DNA from: Streptomyces sp. NRRL F-6131
Lineage (GTDB): Bacteria; Actinomycetota; Actinomycetes; Streptomycetales; Streptomycetaceae
Direction of reading: 5' to 3'
NCBI GenBank assembly: GCA_000719695.1
Contig: JOHN01000003.1
Coordinates: 124,001-188,000, forward strand
DNA: 64,000 nt
Notes under the pieces: generated by a model
What the model saw: the letters and a program-made list of their open reading frames with translations, nothing else
What the model was told of the DNA's origin: nothing
The model's database searches: none
Position numbers and translations under genes: made by a program
Part shown: positions 35,614 through 44,371 of the stretch, one piece after another
How the letters are laid out: the number at the start of each line of letters is the position of its first letter
Position numbering within the stretch: position 1 is the stretch's first letter

Positions 35614-37101
35614 TTGGCCAGCAACACGCTCGGCGCGCGCCTCACCCGGCGCAAGCCCGTCTCCACCCTGATCGCCGAGAGCGAAGGCCGCGACGGCCCG
35701 CCCGCCGGGGCGCCCGAGGAGGGCGGACGTTCCGGCATCCACCTGCGTCGCTCGATCGGGCTCTGGCAGCTGTCCGCGATCGGCATCGGCGCCACCATCG
35801 GCACCGGCATCTTCTTCGTGCTGAACAGCGCGGTGCCGTCGGCCGGCCCGGCCGTCATCCTGTCCTTCGTGATCGCCGCCGTCACCGCCGGCCTCACCGC
35901 GCTCTGCTACGCCGAGATGGCCTCCGCCATCCCGGTCAGCGGGTCCTCCTACTCCTACGCCTACGCCACCCTCGGCGAGGGCGTGGCCTTCGCCGTCGGC
36001 ATCTGCCTGCTCATGGAGTACGGCGTCTCGGCCTCCGCGATCGCGGTCAGCTGGGCCGAGTACCTCAACAAGTTCTTCGACCTGGCCTTCGGCTTCCAGA
36101 TCCCCGAGAGGTTCGCCGGCGCGCCCGGCGACGGCCACTGGTTCAACCTGCCGGCGCTGCTGCTGGTCGCGATGGTCTGCTTCCTGCTGATCCGCGGCGT
36201 CAGCGAGTCGGTCAAGGTCAACACGGCCATGGTGGCCGTCAAGATCCTCATCCTGCTGCTCTTCATCGGCGTCGCGCTGACCGGCTTCCACTCCGGCAAC
36301 CTGACCCCGTTCATGCCGCTGGGCATCGGCGGCGTCCAGGTCGCGGCCTCCAGCATCTTCTTCTCCTTCATCGGCCTGGACGCCGTGTCCACCGCCGGTG
36401 AGGAGGTCAAGAACCCCCGGCGCACCCTGCCGCTGGCGATCATCATCTCGCTGGTCGTGGTCACCGTGCTGTACATCCTGGTGGCCTTGGCCGGCATCGG
36501 CGCCCAGCCCTGGGAGAAGTTCGACGGCCAGGAGGCCGGCCTCGCCCAGATCCTCCAGGACATCACCGGCCAGAGCTGGCCCGCCATGATCTTCGCGATC
36601 GGCGCGATCGTCTCGATCTTCTCGATCACCCTGGTGGTCATCTACGGCCAGACCCGCATCCTGTACTCGATGGGCCGCGACGGCATGCTGCCCAAGCGCT
36701 TCGCCGAGCTCTCCCCGCGCACCGGCACCCCGGTGTGGAACACCATCGTGGTCGGCGTGGGCGTCGGCGTGCTCGCCGCGTTCGTCCCGCTGGAGAGGCT
36801 GGCCGACATCACCAGCCTCGGCACCCTGATCGCCTTCTCGGTGGTCTCGATCGGCGTGATCGTGCTGCGCCGCACCCAGCCCGACCTGCCGCGCGGCTTC
36901 AAGGTGCCGGGCTACCCGGTCGTCCCGCTGATCAGCGTCGGCTTCTGCGTCTACCTGATCACCGGTCTGCACGCGGACACCTTCGCGGCGGGTGCGGTGG
37001 CCCTGGTGATCGCGGTGGCGGTGTACTTCGGCTACAGCATCAAGCACTCCAGGCTGGAGCGGGCCGAGTCACAGGCCGACGCCGGCTCCAAGGTCGGCTG
37101 A
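35614..37101 (+). CDS. APC-family amino acid permease, TTG start
   Basis: 495 residues with about twelve to fourteen membrane segments. The conserved TM1 region IGIGATIGTGIFFVL (about 56-70) and GSSYSYAYATLGE (about 111-123) are those of cationic amino acid transporter-like APC permeases. The TTG at 35614 is taken as start because AAGGA lies 8 nt upstream and the protein then begins LASNTLGARLTRRKP, a typical cytoplasmic N-terminus; the ATG at 35545 would add a poorly supported extension. Substrate unknown, possibly Lys/Arg or polyamine. A hairpin follows the stop. Confidence 0.87.
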   Translation: MASNTLGARLTRRKPVSTLIAESEGRDGPPAGAPEEGGRSGIHLRRSIGLWQLSAIGIGATIGTGIFFVLNSAVPSAGPAVILSFVIAAVTAGLTALCYAEMASAIPVSGSSYSYAYATLGEGVAFAVGICLLMEYGVSASAIAVSWAEYLNKFFDLAFGFQIPERFAGAPGDGHWFNLPALLLVAMVCFLLIRGVSESVKVNTAMVAVKILILLLFIGVALTGFHSGNLTPFMPLGIGGVQVAASSIFFSFIGLDAVSTAGEEVKNPRRTLPLAIIISLVVVTVLYILVALAGIGAQPWEKFDGQEAGLAQILQDITGQSWPAMIFAIGAIVSIFSITLVVIYGQTRILYSMGRDGMLPKRFAELSPRTGTPVWNTIVVGVGVGVLAAFVPLERLADITSLGTLIAFSVVSIGVIVLRRTQPDLPRGFKVPGYPVVPLISVGFCVYLITGLHADTFAAGAVALVIAVAVYFGYSIKHSRLERAESQADAGSKVG

Positions 37102-37116
37102 GCACCGGTGCTTCGT

Positions 37117-37160
37117 GGACGGGGCCGTTCGGGGGACACCTCTCCCGGGCGGCCCCGTCC
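37117..37160 (+). terminator. Terminator of the permease gene
   Basis: Perfect 11-bp inverted repeat (37117-37127 with 37150-37160), 15 nt after the stop. Confidence 0.65.
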
Positions 37161-37286
37161 GTGTTCCGACGGGCGTTCCCGCGGCCGTTCCCGGCCGTTC
37201 GCCCGCCGGTGCCGCCGCCGGCCACCGGGTCCGTGGCGGTGGACACTCCCGTGGTCCACATGGCGACAGGGCCCCACCCCCGGCCC

Positions 37287-37292
37287 TAACCT
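37287..37292 (+). promoter_or_regulatory. -10 box (TAACCT), leaderless
   Basis: TAACCT ends 6 nt before the ATG at 37299, and there is no Shine-Dalgarno. Confidence 0.45.
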
Positions 37293-37298
37293 TCCACC

Positions 37299-38708
37299 AT
37301 GGTGAGCACCCGCACGCCCGGCTTCTCCCGCCCGCGCGGCCGCTTCACCGGCCGGAGCGCGAGTTCGACGACGCCCGCTCCGGTGGTTCCCCCGGTCGGA
37401 CGCGGCCGCCCGCGCGGCGGCCCGGGCCCCCGGCCGTTCCCCCGCCAGCGTGGCGAGGAGGGCCTGCCGTCCCCGCCCGATCGGCTGAATCCGGCCGGAC
37501 CCGCCGGACACCGCGGCGTCCAGCTGCTCGGCTGCCTGGTCGCCGCCGGCTGGGCGGCGGGCTTCCCGCTCGTCTCCGACCTGCCCAACCAGCGCCTCTG
37601 GGGGATGCTCGCGGCCCCCGCCTACCTGCTCGCCGGGGTGCTCTGCCTGACCCTCCCGCGCCGTCTCGCGGCCCGCGCCGGAGCGGCGGCCGCCCTGCTC
37701 GGCGCGGTGCTGGTGCCGCTGGTGGTCCTCGTGCTGCAGGGCCGCCACCAGTCCGAGGTGATGGTGGTCGAGCGCTCCGCGCACCTGCTCTTCCGCACCG
37801 GGAGCCCCTACCTGCCGGATCCGGTGGTGGTCACCGACTACAACCCCTACCTGCCGGCGATGGCGCTGTTCGGGGTGCCGCGCGCGCTGTTCGGGGACGG
37901 CAATCCGCTCACCCGGCTGGCCGGGGACGCCCGGATCTGGTTCGCGCTGGCGTTCGTCGCCTGTCTGCTGGCGAGCTGGCGGTTGCTGCGGCCGACCCGG
38001 GACCGCGCCCCGCTGCTGCCGCTGACCGTGCTCACCGCCTCGCCGCTGGTCGCGCTGGCGCTGGTCGGCGGCGGGGTCGACCTGCCGCTGATCGGGCTGT
38101 GCTGCCTGGCCATGGCACTGGCCGAACGGGACCGGACGATCGCCGCCGGGCTGGTGCTCGCCCTGGCCGGGACCCTCAAGTGGACGGTCTGGCCGGCGCT
38201 GCCGGTGGCCGTCCTGCTGCTCTGGCGGCTCTACGGCCGGCGGCCGGCCGCCCGGGCCGGGCTGACCGCGCTCGGCGCGGCGTGCGCCGTGATGGTGCCG
38301 TACGTCCTGCTCCGGGCCGACGAGCTGCGCGACCAGGTGGTGCGCTTCCCGCTCGGGCTGACCGCGATCCAGACCCCGGCCGGCAGCCCGCTGCCCGGCA
38401 AGGTGCTGGCCGGGTTCGGACCCACCGGGCACACCGCCTCGCTGGTGCTGCTGACCGTCGGCGGCCTGGGGGTGACGGTCTGGCTGCTGGCCCGGCCACC
38501 GGTCTCCGCGATCGCCGCCGCGGACCTGCTGGCCACCGGGCTGGCGATCGCCTTCATGCTCGCGCCGGCCGGGCGGTTCGGCTACCTGGCGCTGCCGGCG
38601 GTGCTGGTGATCTGGCCCCGGCTGGCGGCCCGGCGGTGGACCGCCCGCCCGCCCGCGCCCCCGTCCTGCCTGCTGAGCTACCCGGAGCCCGCCCTGCCGG
38701 TGCGGTAG
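37299..38708 (+). CDS. GT87-like polyprenyl-phosphate-sugar glycosyltransferase
   Basis: 469 residues. An N-terminal 65-residue basic, Pro/Arg-rich cytoplasmic tail precedes about ten membrane segments. The first large outer loop contains YLPDPVVVTDYNPYLPAMA (about 175-193), matching the DYNPYLP-like loop seen in GT87/DUF2029 mannosyltransferase-like proteins. GT87 enzymes of mycobacteria add mannose or arabinose to cell-envelope glycans. Acceptor unknown. Leaderless ATG. Convergent with the NTF2-PBP gene, only 19 nt between stops. Confidence 0.78.
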   Translation: MVSTRTPGFSRPRGRFTGRSASSTTPAPVVPPVGRGRPRGGPGPRPFPRQRGEEGLPSPPDRLNPAGPAGHRGVQLLGCLVAAGWAAGFPLVSDLPNQRLWGMLAAPAYLLAGVLCLTLPRRLAARAGAAAALLGAVLVPLVVLVLQGRHQSEVMVVERSAHLLFRTGSPYLPDPVVVTDYNPYLPAMALFGVPRALFGDGNPLTRLAGDARIWFALAFVACLLASWRLLRPTRDRAPLLPLTVLTASPLVALALVGGGVDLPLIGLCCLAMALAERDRTIAAGLVLALAGTLKWTVWPALPVAVLLLWRLYGRRPAARAGLTALGAACAVMVPYVLLRADELRDQVVRFPLGLTAIQTPAGSPLPGKVLAGFGPTGHTASLVLLTVGGLGVTVWLLARPPVSAIAAADLLATGLAIAFMLAPAGRFGYLALPAVLVIWPRLAARRWTARPPAPPSCLLSYPEPALPVR

Positions 38709-38727
38709 GGCGGGCGTCCTCGTCGGG

Positions 38728-40488
38728 TCAGCGGTTGCCGGCCGCCTTGATGATCGAGGCGACGGCGGGACCTGCGGCGTCCACGCCGTGGCCGCCGCCC
38801 TCGACCTCGGCGGCGACCGCGAGGTTGCCCCGGTAGGCGGTGAACCAGCTGTTGGTGGTGGCGATGCCGGTCGCCTCGGCCGAGCCGGTCTTGGCGCCCG
38901 CGTTGTCGGAGATCCCGGCCATCACGTCCTTGGCGGTGCCGCCGGTCGCGGTGGCGGCCATCATGGCCTTCAGCTTGCTGTCGACGTCGGGGGCCATGTC
39001 ACGGGCGGCCTTCTGCTGCGGCAGCTCGGCGACCAGGATCGGCTGCTTGAAGGTGCCGCTCTGCACGGTCGCCGTGATCGAGGCGATGGCCAGCGGGTTC
39101 ATCTGGACCTTGCCCTGGCCGATCGACTGCATGGCCTGCTCGTCCTTGTTGGTGCCGGCGTCCGGCACCACCGCGTCGAAGCTGGGCAGACCGGTCTGCC
39201 AGTTCAGGCCGATGCCGTACACGTCCTTGGCCGTGGTGGTCAGCGCGCCCGGCTTGAGGCTGGTCAGGCCCTGGTCGATGAAGGCCGTGTTGCAGGAGAT
39301 CATGAAGTCCTGCTGAAGGGTGTTGTTCGGGTACGCGTCGGGGAACGAGTTCGGGATCTTCTTCGGGTTGCTGCTCAGGGTCGGGCAGGCCACCGGGGTG
39401 TCCGGGTTGACCCCGGCCTCGATCAGCGCGGTCGAGGTGAGGATCTTCAGCGTGGAACCCGGCGCGAGCTGGCCCTGGAAGGCCCGGTTCAGGCCGGTGA
39501 CCGGAGCGTTGGCGAAGGCCAGCACCTGGCCGGTGCTCGGCTCGATGGCGACGATCGAGCCCTTCTTGCCGCCCAGGTCGGTCATCGCCTTCTCGGCGGC
39601 GGCCTGCAGGGTGGCGTCGAGGGTCAGCTTGAACGGCTTCGGGGGCTTGGGGTCGACGATGGTGAACAGCCGGTCGGGCACGCTGTTCTGGTCGGCCGGG
39701 TTGGTGATCACCACGCCGGTGCCGTTGTCGTTCTGGTCCTTGTTCTGGTCCGCGAGGAGCTTGGCGACCTTGGCCTGCAGCGTGGGGATCAGCGGGGTGA
39801 CCGAGGGGCTGTTCAGCGGCTTGTTGTTGCGGTCCACCACGTTGCCCGCCAGCGGGGGCAGCGGCTGCACGCCGATCGTCTCGCCCGCGGCCAGGTGCGG
39901 GTGGATCACCGACGGGGCCCAGTGCACGGCCGGGGTGTTGTCGCTCATCTTCACGACGCCCAGGAAGCCGCTGTAGTCCCAGACCCGGTTGGTGCCCTCG
40001 AACTCGGCCCGGGCCTTGAAGCCCATCAGCACCCCGGTCGGCGCCGCGGGGGCGGTCGACGGGGAGTCGGTGGCGGGGGCGGTCGGGGCGGCCGAACCGG
40101 AAGCCGGGGGCTTGGCGGCGGCACTGGGGGTGCCGGTCGCCGCGGCGAACGCCGCCGGGGTGGCCGGGCCGGCGGGCGCCAGGGTGAGAGCGCTCGGCTT
40201 CACCTGGTCCCGGAACGCGGTCAGCGCGGTGGTCGCGCCCGCCGGGTCGTCGGTCAGCGAGGCCGCCTTGGCGAGATCCCCGGCCGCCCACGCGTCCAGG
40301 AACTCCTTGGCACCGGCCGCCGCCTGCTCGGCGCTCGGAGGCTCGGCGACCACCGTGCGCGCCTTCTTGGCGGCCGGCTCGTCCTTGTCGTCCGAGCCGC
40401 CGACGAGGCTGTACGCCCCGTAGCCGCCCGCGGCGAGCACGGCGACGGCCACGCCGGTGATGATGCCGGTCTTCGCGCCATTGCGCAT
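38728..40488 (-). CDS. Penicillin-binding protein with NTF2-like N-terminal domain
   Basis: 586 residues, membrane anchor at about 7-29. An NTF2-like (MecA-N) domain at about 50-180 is interrupted by a 40-residue Ala/Pro/Ser linker, then a transpeptidase domain with STLK (about 348-351), SCN (about 399-401) and KTGSAEA (about 535-541). The family includes low-affinity class B enzymes such as PBP2a, but NTF2-PBPs are common in Streptomyces without implying resistance. ATG at 40488 with GGGGGA upstream. Envelope gene placed between two GT-C glycosyltransferases. Confidence 0.9.
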   Translation of the reverse strand: MRNGAKTGIITGVAVAVLAAGGYGAYSLVGGSDDKDEPAAKKARTVVAEPPSAEQAAAGAKEFLDAWAAGDLAKAASLTDDPAGATTALTAFRDQVKPSALTLAPAGPATPAAFAAATGTPSAAAKPPASGSAAPTAPATDSPSTAPAAPTGVLMGFKARAEFEGTNRVWDYSGFLGVVKMSDNTPAVHWAPSVIHPHLAAGETIGVQPLPPLAGNVVDRNNKPLNSPSVTPLIPTLQAKVAKLLADQNKDQNDNGTGVVITNPADQNSVPDRLFTIVDPKPPKPFKLTLDATLQAAAEKAMTDLGGKKGSIVAIEPSTGQVLAFANAPVTGLNRAFQGQLAPGSTLKILTSTALIEAGVNPDTPVACPTLSSNPKKIPNSFPDAYPNNTLQQDFMISCNTAFIDQGLTSLKPGALTTTAKDVYGIGLNWQTGLPSFDAVVPDAGTNKDEQAMQSIGQGKVQMNPLAIASITATVQSGTFKQPILVAELPQQKAARDMAPDVDSKLKAMMAATATGGTAKDVMAGISDNAGAKTGSAEATGIATTNSWFTAYRGNLAVAAEVEGGGHGVDAAGPAVASIIKAAGNR

Positions 40489-40679
40489 GGTGATGGTCCC
40501 CCAAGGGTCAGGCGATCGGGCCGCAGCCGGACGTGGCCGGATGCGCGTTCGGAGCCAAGCCTAGGCAGCCGGACTCCGTGCCCCGACGAATTGGCCGGGT
40601 GTTGTGACGGATCTGGTACGTGTCGCGCACCACTCCGGTACGCTCCGCCGCCCAGGTCCGCCGCCCGGCCCGCCCGCCG

Positions 40680-42572
40680 TCAGATCCAGGTGTTGAACCA
40701 CATCCGCCGGCGCCAGTCGTCCATCGGAATCGTCTCGCCCGTGTACAGGGGGTGGAAGAAGAGGAAGTTCCACATGATCAGCAGGACCACCAGGCCGGCC
40801 GCCGCCCCGCCGATGATCCGGCGGTCCCGGGAGGCCCCGGCGGGCCCGATCAGCGCGCCGATCAGCATGGTCACCGCGAGCACCAGGAACGGCACGAAGC
40901 AGACCGCGTAGAACAGGAAGATGGTCCGCTGCTGGTAGGCGAACCAGGGCAGGTAGCCGGCGGCCAGGCCGCAGAGCACCGCGCCGGCCCGCCAGTCGCG
41001 CCGGGCCGCCCACCGCCACAGGCAGTAGACCAGGGCGATCACGCCGGTCCACCAGAGCAGCGGGGTGCCGATGCCGAGCACCTCGCGGGCGCACTCGTTC
41101 ACGGTGCAGCCGGCCGTGCCCTGCTTCGGCGACTCGTAGAAGAAGGACACCGGCCGGCCCAGCACCAGCCAGCTCCACGGGTTCGACTGGTAGGTGTGCG
41201 GGTCGCTCAGGTGGGTGTGGAAGTCGTAGACCGTCGAGTGGTAGTGCCAGAGCGCGCGCAGGCCCTCCGGGATCCACGGGTAGTCGGTCGACCGGCCGAC
41301 CGCCCAGTCACGGCCGTAGCCGCCCTGGTTCGGCGTGGTGCTGCTGGCGAACCAGCCCCACCAGGAGGTGAGGTAGACGACCACCGAGACCGCCACGATC
41401 GAGACGAAGGCCGGCACCGCGTCCCGGACCAGCGTCCACCGGTAGGGGCGGTCGGCGCCGGCCAGCCGGCGCGAACCCGCGTCCCAGAGCACCGTCAGCA
41501 GACCGAAGGCGGCCGCCACGTACAGGCCGCTCCACTTGGTGGCGCAGGTCAGGCCGACGCAGACGCCGGCCGCGATCCGGTAGGGGCGCCAGCCCAGGTT
41601 GAGCCGGTGGGCGAGCCGCGCGTCCGGGCCGCCGTCGCCGAGCGCCGTCAGCCGGGCGGCGATCCGGGCCCTGGTCCGGTCCCGGTCCAGCAGCAGGCAG
41701 CCGAAGGCGGCGAGGATCCAGAACATCACCACCAGGTCCAGCAGCGCGGACCGGCTCATCACGAAGTGCAGGCCGTCCACCGCGAGCAGCAGGCCCGCCA
41801 CGCAGCCCAGCAGGGTCGAGCGGAACAGCCGGCGGGCGATCCGGGCCACCATCAGCACCGACAGGGTGCCGAGCAGCGCCACCGCGAACCGCCAGCCGAA
41901 CGGGTTCATCCCGAACAGCTGCTCACCGGCGCCGATGATCCACTTGCCGACCGGCGGGTGCACCACGTACGAGGGGTTGCTGCGGTACGGGACCGGGCCG
42001 CCCGCCATGATCTGCTCGTTGGCGCCGTCCGGCCAGCTGATCTCGTAGCCGCCGTGCCAGAGCGCGTAGGCGTCCTTGGCGTAGTACGTCTCGTCGAAGA
42101 TGATCGCGTTCGGCGAGCCGAGGTCGGTGAACCGCAGCACGCCGGCGAACAGCGTCACCACGAGCGGGCCGAGCCAGCCCGCCCAGCGGCAGAGCCACGA
42201 CCACAGCGGCTCCGGCAGGGCGAGGCCCAGACGCAGCAGCAGCGGGGACGGCGGCACCCGCTCCGGGGTGACGCCCGGGCCGTCCGGCATCGGCGGGACC
42301 AGGCGCTCGGCCGGGGTCGCGGCGGGGGCCGGGGCGTAACCGAACCGGGCCAGACCGCGCAGCCAGGCGGAGCGCGACGGGGGCGGGACGGGTATGGAGC
42401 CGTCGGCGCCGTCCGGACCGTCGGCGGGACCACCGGGGGCACCGTCGCCCTCCGGGGCGCGCGGGCCCGGCGGGGCGGGCGACGGCTGGTCCGTCAGGAC
42501 CGGCCCGCCGACGTCACCCCGCGCGGTGAGGTCTGTACCAGTGGGCGTCTGCGCCGCCGTGTCGCCGTTCAT
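40680..42572 (-). CDS. pmt: Dolichyl-phosphate-mannose-type protein mannosyltransferase (PMT)
   Basis: O-mannosylates secreted proteins using polyprenyl-phosphate mannose on the outer face; in S. coelicolor Pmt glycosylates PstS and is needed for phage phiC31 infection. About 630 residues: 110-residue Pro/Ala/Gly-rich cytoplasmic tail, then about eleven membrane segments. IFDETYYAKDAYAL (about 175-188) holds the catalytic acidic pair of loop 1; VHPPVGKW follows (about 215-222). ATG at 42572 chosen because TACCAT ends 7 nt upstream (leaderless); ATG at 42581 adds three residues. Divergent from rsmI. Confidence 0.92.
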   Translation of the reverse strand: MNGDTAAQTPTGTDLTARGDVGGPVLTDQPSPAPPGPRAPEGDGAPGGPADGPDGADGSIPVPPPSRSAWLRGLARFGYAPAPAATPAERLVPPMPDGPGVTPERVPPSPLLLRLGLALPEPLWSWLCRWAGWLGPLVVTLFAGVLRFTDLGSPNAIIFDETYYAKDAYALWHGGYEISWPDGANEQIMAGGPVPYRSNPSYVVHPPVGKWIIGAGEQLFGMNPFGWRFAVALLGTLSVLMVARIARRLFRSTLLGCVAGLLLAVDGLHFVMSRSALLDLVVMFWILAAFGCLLLDRDRTRARIAARLTALGDGGPDARLAHRLNLGWRPYRIAAGVCVGLTCATKWSGLYVAAAFGLLTVLWDAGSRRLAGADRPYRWTLVRDAVPAFVSIVAVSVVVYLTSWWGWFASSTTPNQGGYGRDWAVGRSTDYPWIPEGLRALWHYHSTVYDFHTHLSDPHTYQSNPWSWLVLGRPVSFFYESPKQGTAGCTVNECAREVLGIGTPLLWWTGVIALVYCLWRWAARRDWRAGAVLCGLAAGYLPWFAYQQRTIFLFYAVCFVPFLVLAVTMLIGALIGPAGASRDRRIIGGAAAGLVVLLIMWNFLFFHPLYTGETIPMDDWRRRMWFNTWI

Positions 42573-42579
42573 CCGCCAC

Positions 42580-42585
42580 ATGGTA
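42580..42585 (-). promoter_or_regulatory. -10 box (TACCAT), leaderless pmt
   Basis: Minus-strand TACCAT, 7 nt before the ATG at 42572. Confidence 0.4.
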
Positions 42586-42678
42586 GGGGTGCGTCATGAC
42601 CACGGGACCGCTCCCTCCGAAGCTGCCCGAATCGTCACCAAAAGCGCCCGGCGGCCGGATGCTGGAAGGATGGGGCCC

Positions 42679-43539
42679 GTGACAGGAGTACTCGTACTGG
42701 CAGGAACCCCCATCGGCGACGTCGCGGACGCCCCGCCCAGGCTGCTCACCGAGCTGGCCACCGCGGACGTCATCGCGGCGGAGGACACCCGGCGGCTGCG
42801 CCGGCTCACCCAGGCGCTCGGGGTGACCCCGGCCGGGCGGGTGGTCTCCTACTTCGAGGGCAACGAGGTCGGGCGCACCCCCGAGCTCGTCGAGGCGCTG
42901 CTCGGCGGGGCCCGCGTCCTGCTGGTCACCGACGCCGGGATGCCGTCCGTCTCCGACCCCGGGTACCGGCTGGTGGCCGCCGCCGTCGAGGCCGACGTCA
43001 AGGTGACCGCGGTGCCGGGGCCGTCCGCGGTGCTCACCGCGCTGGCGCTGTCCGGGCTGCCCGTCGACCGGTTCACCTTCGAGGGCTTCCTGCCGCGCAA
43101 GAACGGCGACCGGGCCCGTCAGCTGGCCTCCGTCGCCGCCGAGCCGCGCACCATGGTCTTCTTCGAGGCGCCGCACCGGATCGCCGAGGCGCTCGCCGCG
43201 ATGGCCGAGGCGTTCGGGCCCGAGCGGCCCGCCGCCGTCTGCCGGGAGCTGACCAAGACCTACGAGGAGGTCAAGCGCGGGCCGATCGGCGAACTGGCCG
43301 CCTGGGCGGCCGAGGGCGTCAGGGGTGAGATCACCGTGGTCGTCGCGGGCGCGCCGCCGGCCGCGCCGCAGGAGCTGACCCCGGCCGAGCTGGCCCGGCT
43401 GGTGGCCGTGCGGGAGGAGGCCGGCGAGCGGCGCAAGGAGGCGATCGCGGCGGTCGCGTCCGAACTCTCGCTGCCCAAGCGGGAGGTCTTCGACGCGGTG
43501 GTGGCGGCCAAGAAGGCCACCGCCGGCGGCGCCGGCTGA
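42679..43539 (+). CDS. rsmI: 16S rRNA (cytidine1402-2'-O)-methyltransferase
   Basis: Methylates the 2'-OH of C1402 in the ribosomal decoding centre. 286 residues, tetrapyrrole methylase fold: LAGTPIGDVADAP at the N-terminus, AAEDTRRL, DAGMPSVSDPG (about 84-94) and VPGPSAVLTAL (SAM-binding). The FEAPHRI and CRELTKTYEE segments are diagnostic for RsmI. The GTG at 42679 has GGAAGGA 9 nt upstream; an in-frame ATG at 42670 is too close to that site. It shares the window with ksgA, a second 16S rRNA methyltransferase acting on the same domain. Confidence 0.95.
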   Translation: MTGVLVLAGTPIGDVADAPPRLLTELATADVIAAEDTRRLRRLTQALGVTPAGRVVSYFEGNEVGRTPELVEALLGGARVLLVTDAGMPSVSDPGYRLVAAAVEADVKVTAVPGPSAVLTALALSGLPVDRFTFEGFLPRKNGDRARQLASVAAEPRTMVFFEAPHRIAEALAAMAEAFGPERPAAVCRELTKTYEEVKRGPIGELAAWAAEGVRGEITVVVAGAPPAAPQELTPAELARLVAVREEAGERRKEAIAAVASELSLPKREVFDAVVAAKKATAGGAG

Positions 43540-43703
43540 CGGCCGGGCGGCCGCCGCGGCAGCCGCCTGAGCTGCGGGTACGCACCGTTCGTGGGCGAGG
43601 TGCCGCGGGGCCCGCGGACGCGTACCTTGGAGAGAAGGCCCCGGGTAAACACCCGTCGAGCTGAAGCTTCGGTCGAGCTTTTCGGACTGGACCCACCCTT
43701 TCG

Positions 43704-43709
43704 TATAGA
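43704..43709 (+). promoter_or_regulatory. Possible -10 box (TATAGA)
   Basis: TATAGA with TTCGGA 17 nt upstream at 43681-43686, giving a leader of about 110 nt to the gene at 43827. The 287-nt gap 43540-43826 also holds direct repeats of GTCGAGCT near 43656-43680. Confidence 0.35.
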
Positions 43710-43826
43710 GCTTCCCAACCCCCCTCCAAGACTTCACAAGACGGGCATCGCCCGGGACGTTCCGGGCATTTCCTGGGATGGAAAGACCCAGCCGGGCGAG
43801 CGCCCGGCGGGCGCTGGGAGACGGCT

Positions 43827-44276
43827 ATGAGCGAGACGATCGATAGCCCCCGCGGTGGCAACGCCCTGAGCGACCCCGGCCCGAGCGGCACCGGCCCGAG
43901 CGGCCGGACGCACACTCCCGTCGAGACCGTCCGGGAGGCCTACTCCTTCGTCTGCCTGAGCTGCGGCTACGGCTGGGAGCAGGCCTACGACATCGAGCAC
44001 CACGTGGCCCGGGACGGGCACGTCGTGATCGAGTACCACGCCAACGGAGTCCGGGTGCCGTCGCCGCTGCTCAAGCCGACCTGCCCGGGCTGCGGCGGCC
44101 ACACCGTGCGGATCATGCGCGAGGGCCGGGTGGCCGTCGCGGACCAGCAGTGGCAGCACGCCCCCGGGTACCCGGCGCACGCCGAGCCGGCCGGTCCGCC
44201 CGCGGCGGCGCGGCCGGTGCGGACCGCCCCGTCGGGCGGGCGCTGGGCGCGGTTCTGGGCGCGGATGCGCGGCTGA
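43827..44276 (+). CDS. Zinc-ribbon protein of unknown function
   Basis: 149 residues. After a 35-residue disordered N-terminus comes a core (about 36-105) with two CxxC knuckles, CLSCGYG (43-49) and CPGCGG (87-92), about 40 residues apart, enclosing a helix YDIEHHVARDGH. This probably binds one zinc. The C-terminal 45 residues are Ala/Pro/Arg-rich. No enzymatic motif. The ATG has GGGAG 6 nt upstream. I recall similar single-copy actinomycete proteins but no named family. It sits alone between rsmI and metG with a long leader and a strong hairpin after it. Confidence 0.75.
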   Translation: MSETIDSPRGGNALSDPGPSGTGPSGRTHTPVETVREAYSFVCLSCGYGWEQAYDIEHHVARDGHVVIEYHANGVRVPSPLLKPTCPGCGGHTVRIMREGRVAVADQQWQHAPGYPAHAEPAGPPAAARPVRTAPSGGRWARFWARMRG

Positions 44277-44310
44277 CACCCGGATCGCGGGGCCCGTCCC
44301 CCCGGCCGGC

Positions 44311-44340
44311 TCCCGACCGGCGGCCCGCCGCCGGTCGGGA
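44311..44340 (+). terminator. Hairpin between zinc-ribbon gene and metG
   Basis: Near-perfect palindrome: 14-bp arms (44311-44324 with 44327-44340), 2-nt centre. It would overlap the -35 region of the metG promoter. Confidence 0.6.
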
Positions 44341-44357
44341 CCCGATCCGGGCCCGAC

Positions 44358-44363
44358 TAAGCT
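44358..44363 (+). promoter_or_regulatory. -10 box (TAAGCT), leaderless metG
   Basis: TAAGCT ends 8 nt before the metG ATG. Confidence 0.4.
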
Positions 44364-44371
44364 TGCGGACC

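Noticed and set aside
38728..40488. Reading the NTF2-PBP as a beta-lactam resistance determinant
   Set aside because: NTF2-PBPs are ordinary in Streptomyces; domain architecture alone does not show low affinity for beta-lactams.
44277..44371. T-box or other riboswitch before metG
   Set aside because: Only a simple palindromic hairpin is present, and the -10 box position implies a leaderless transcript.
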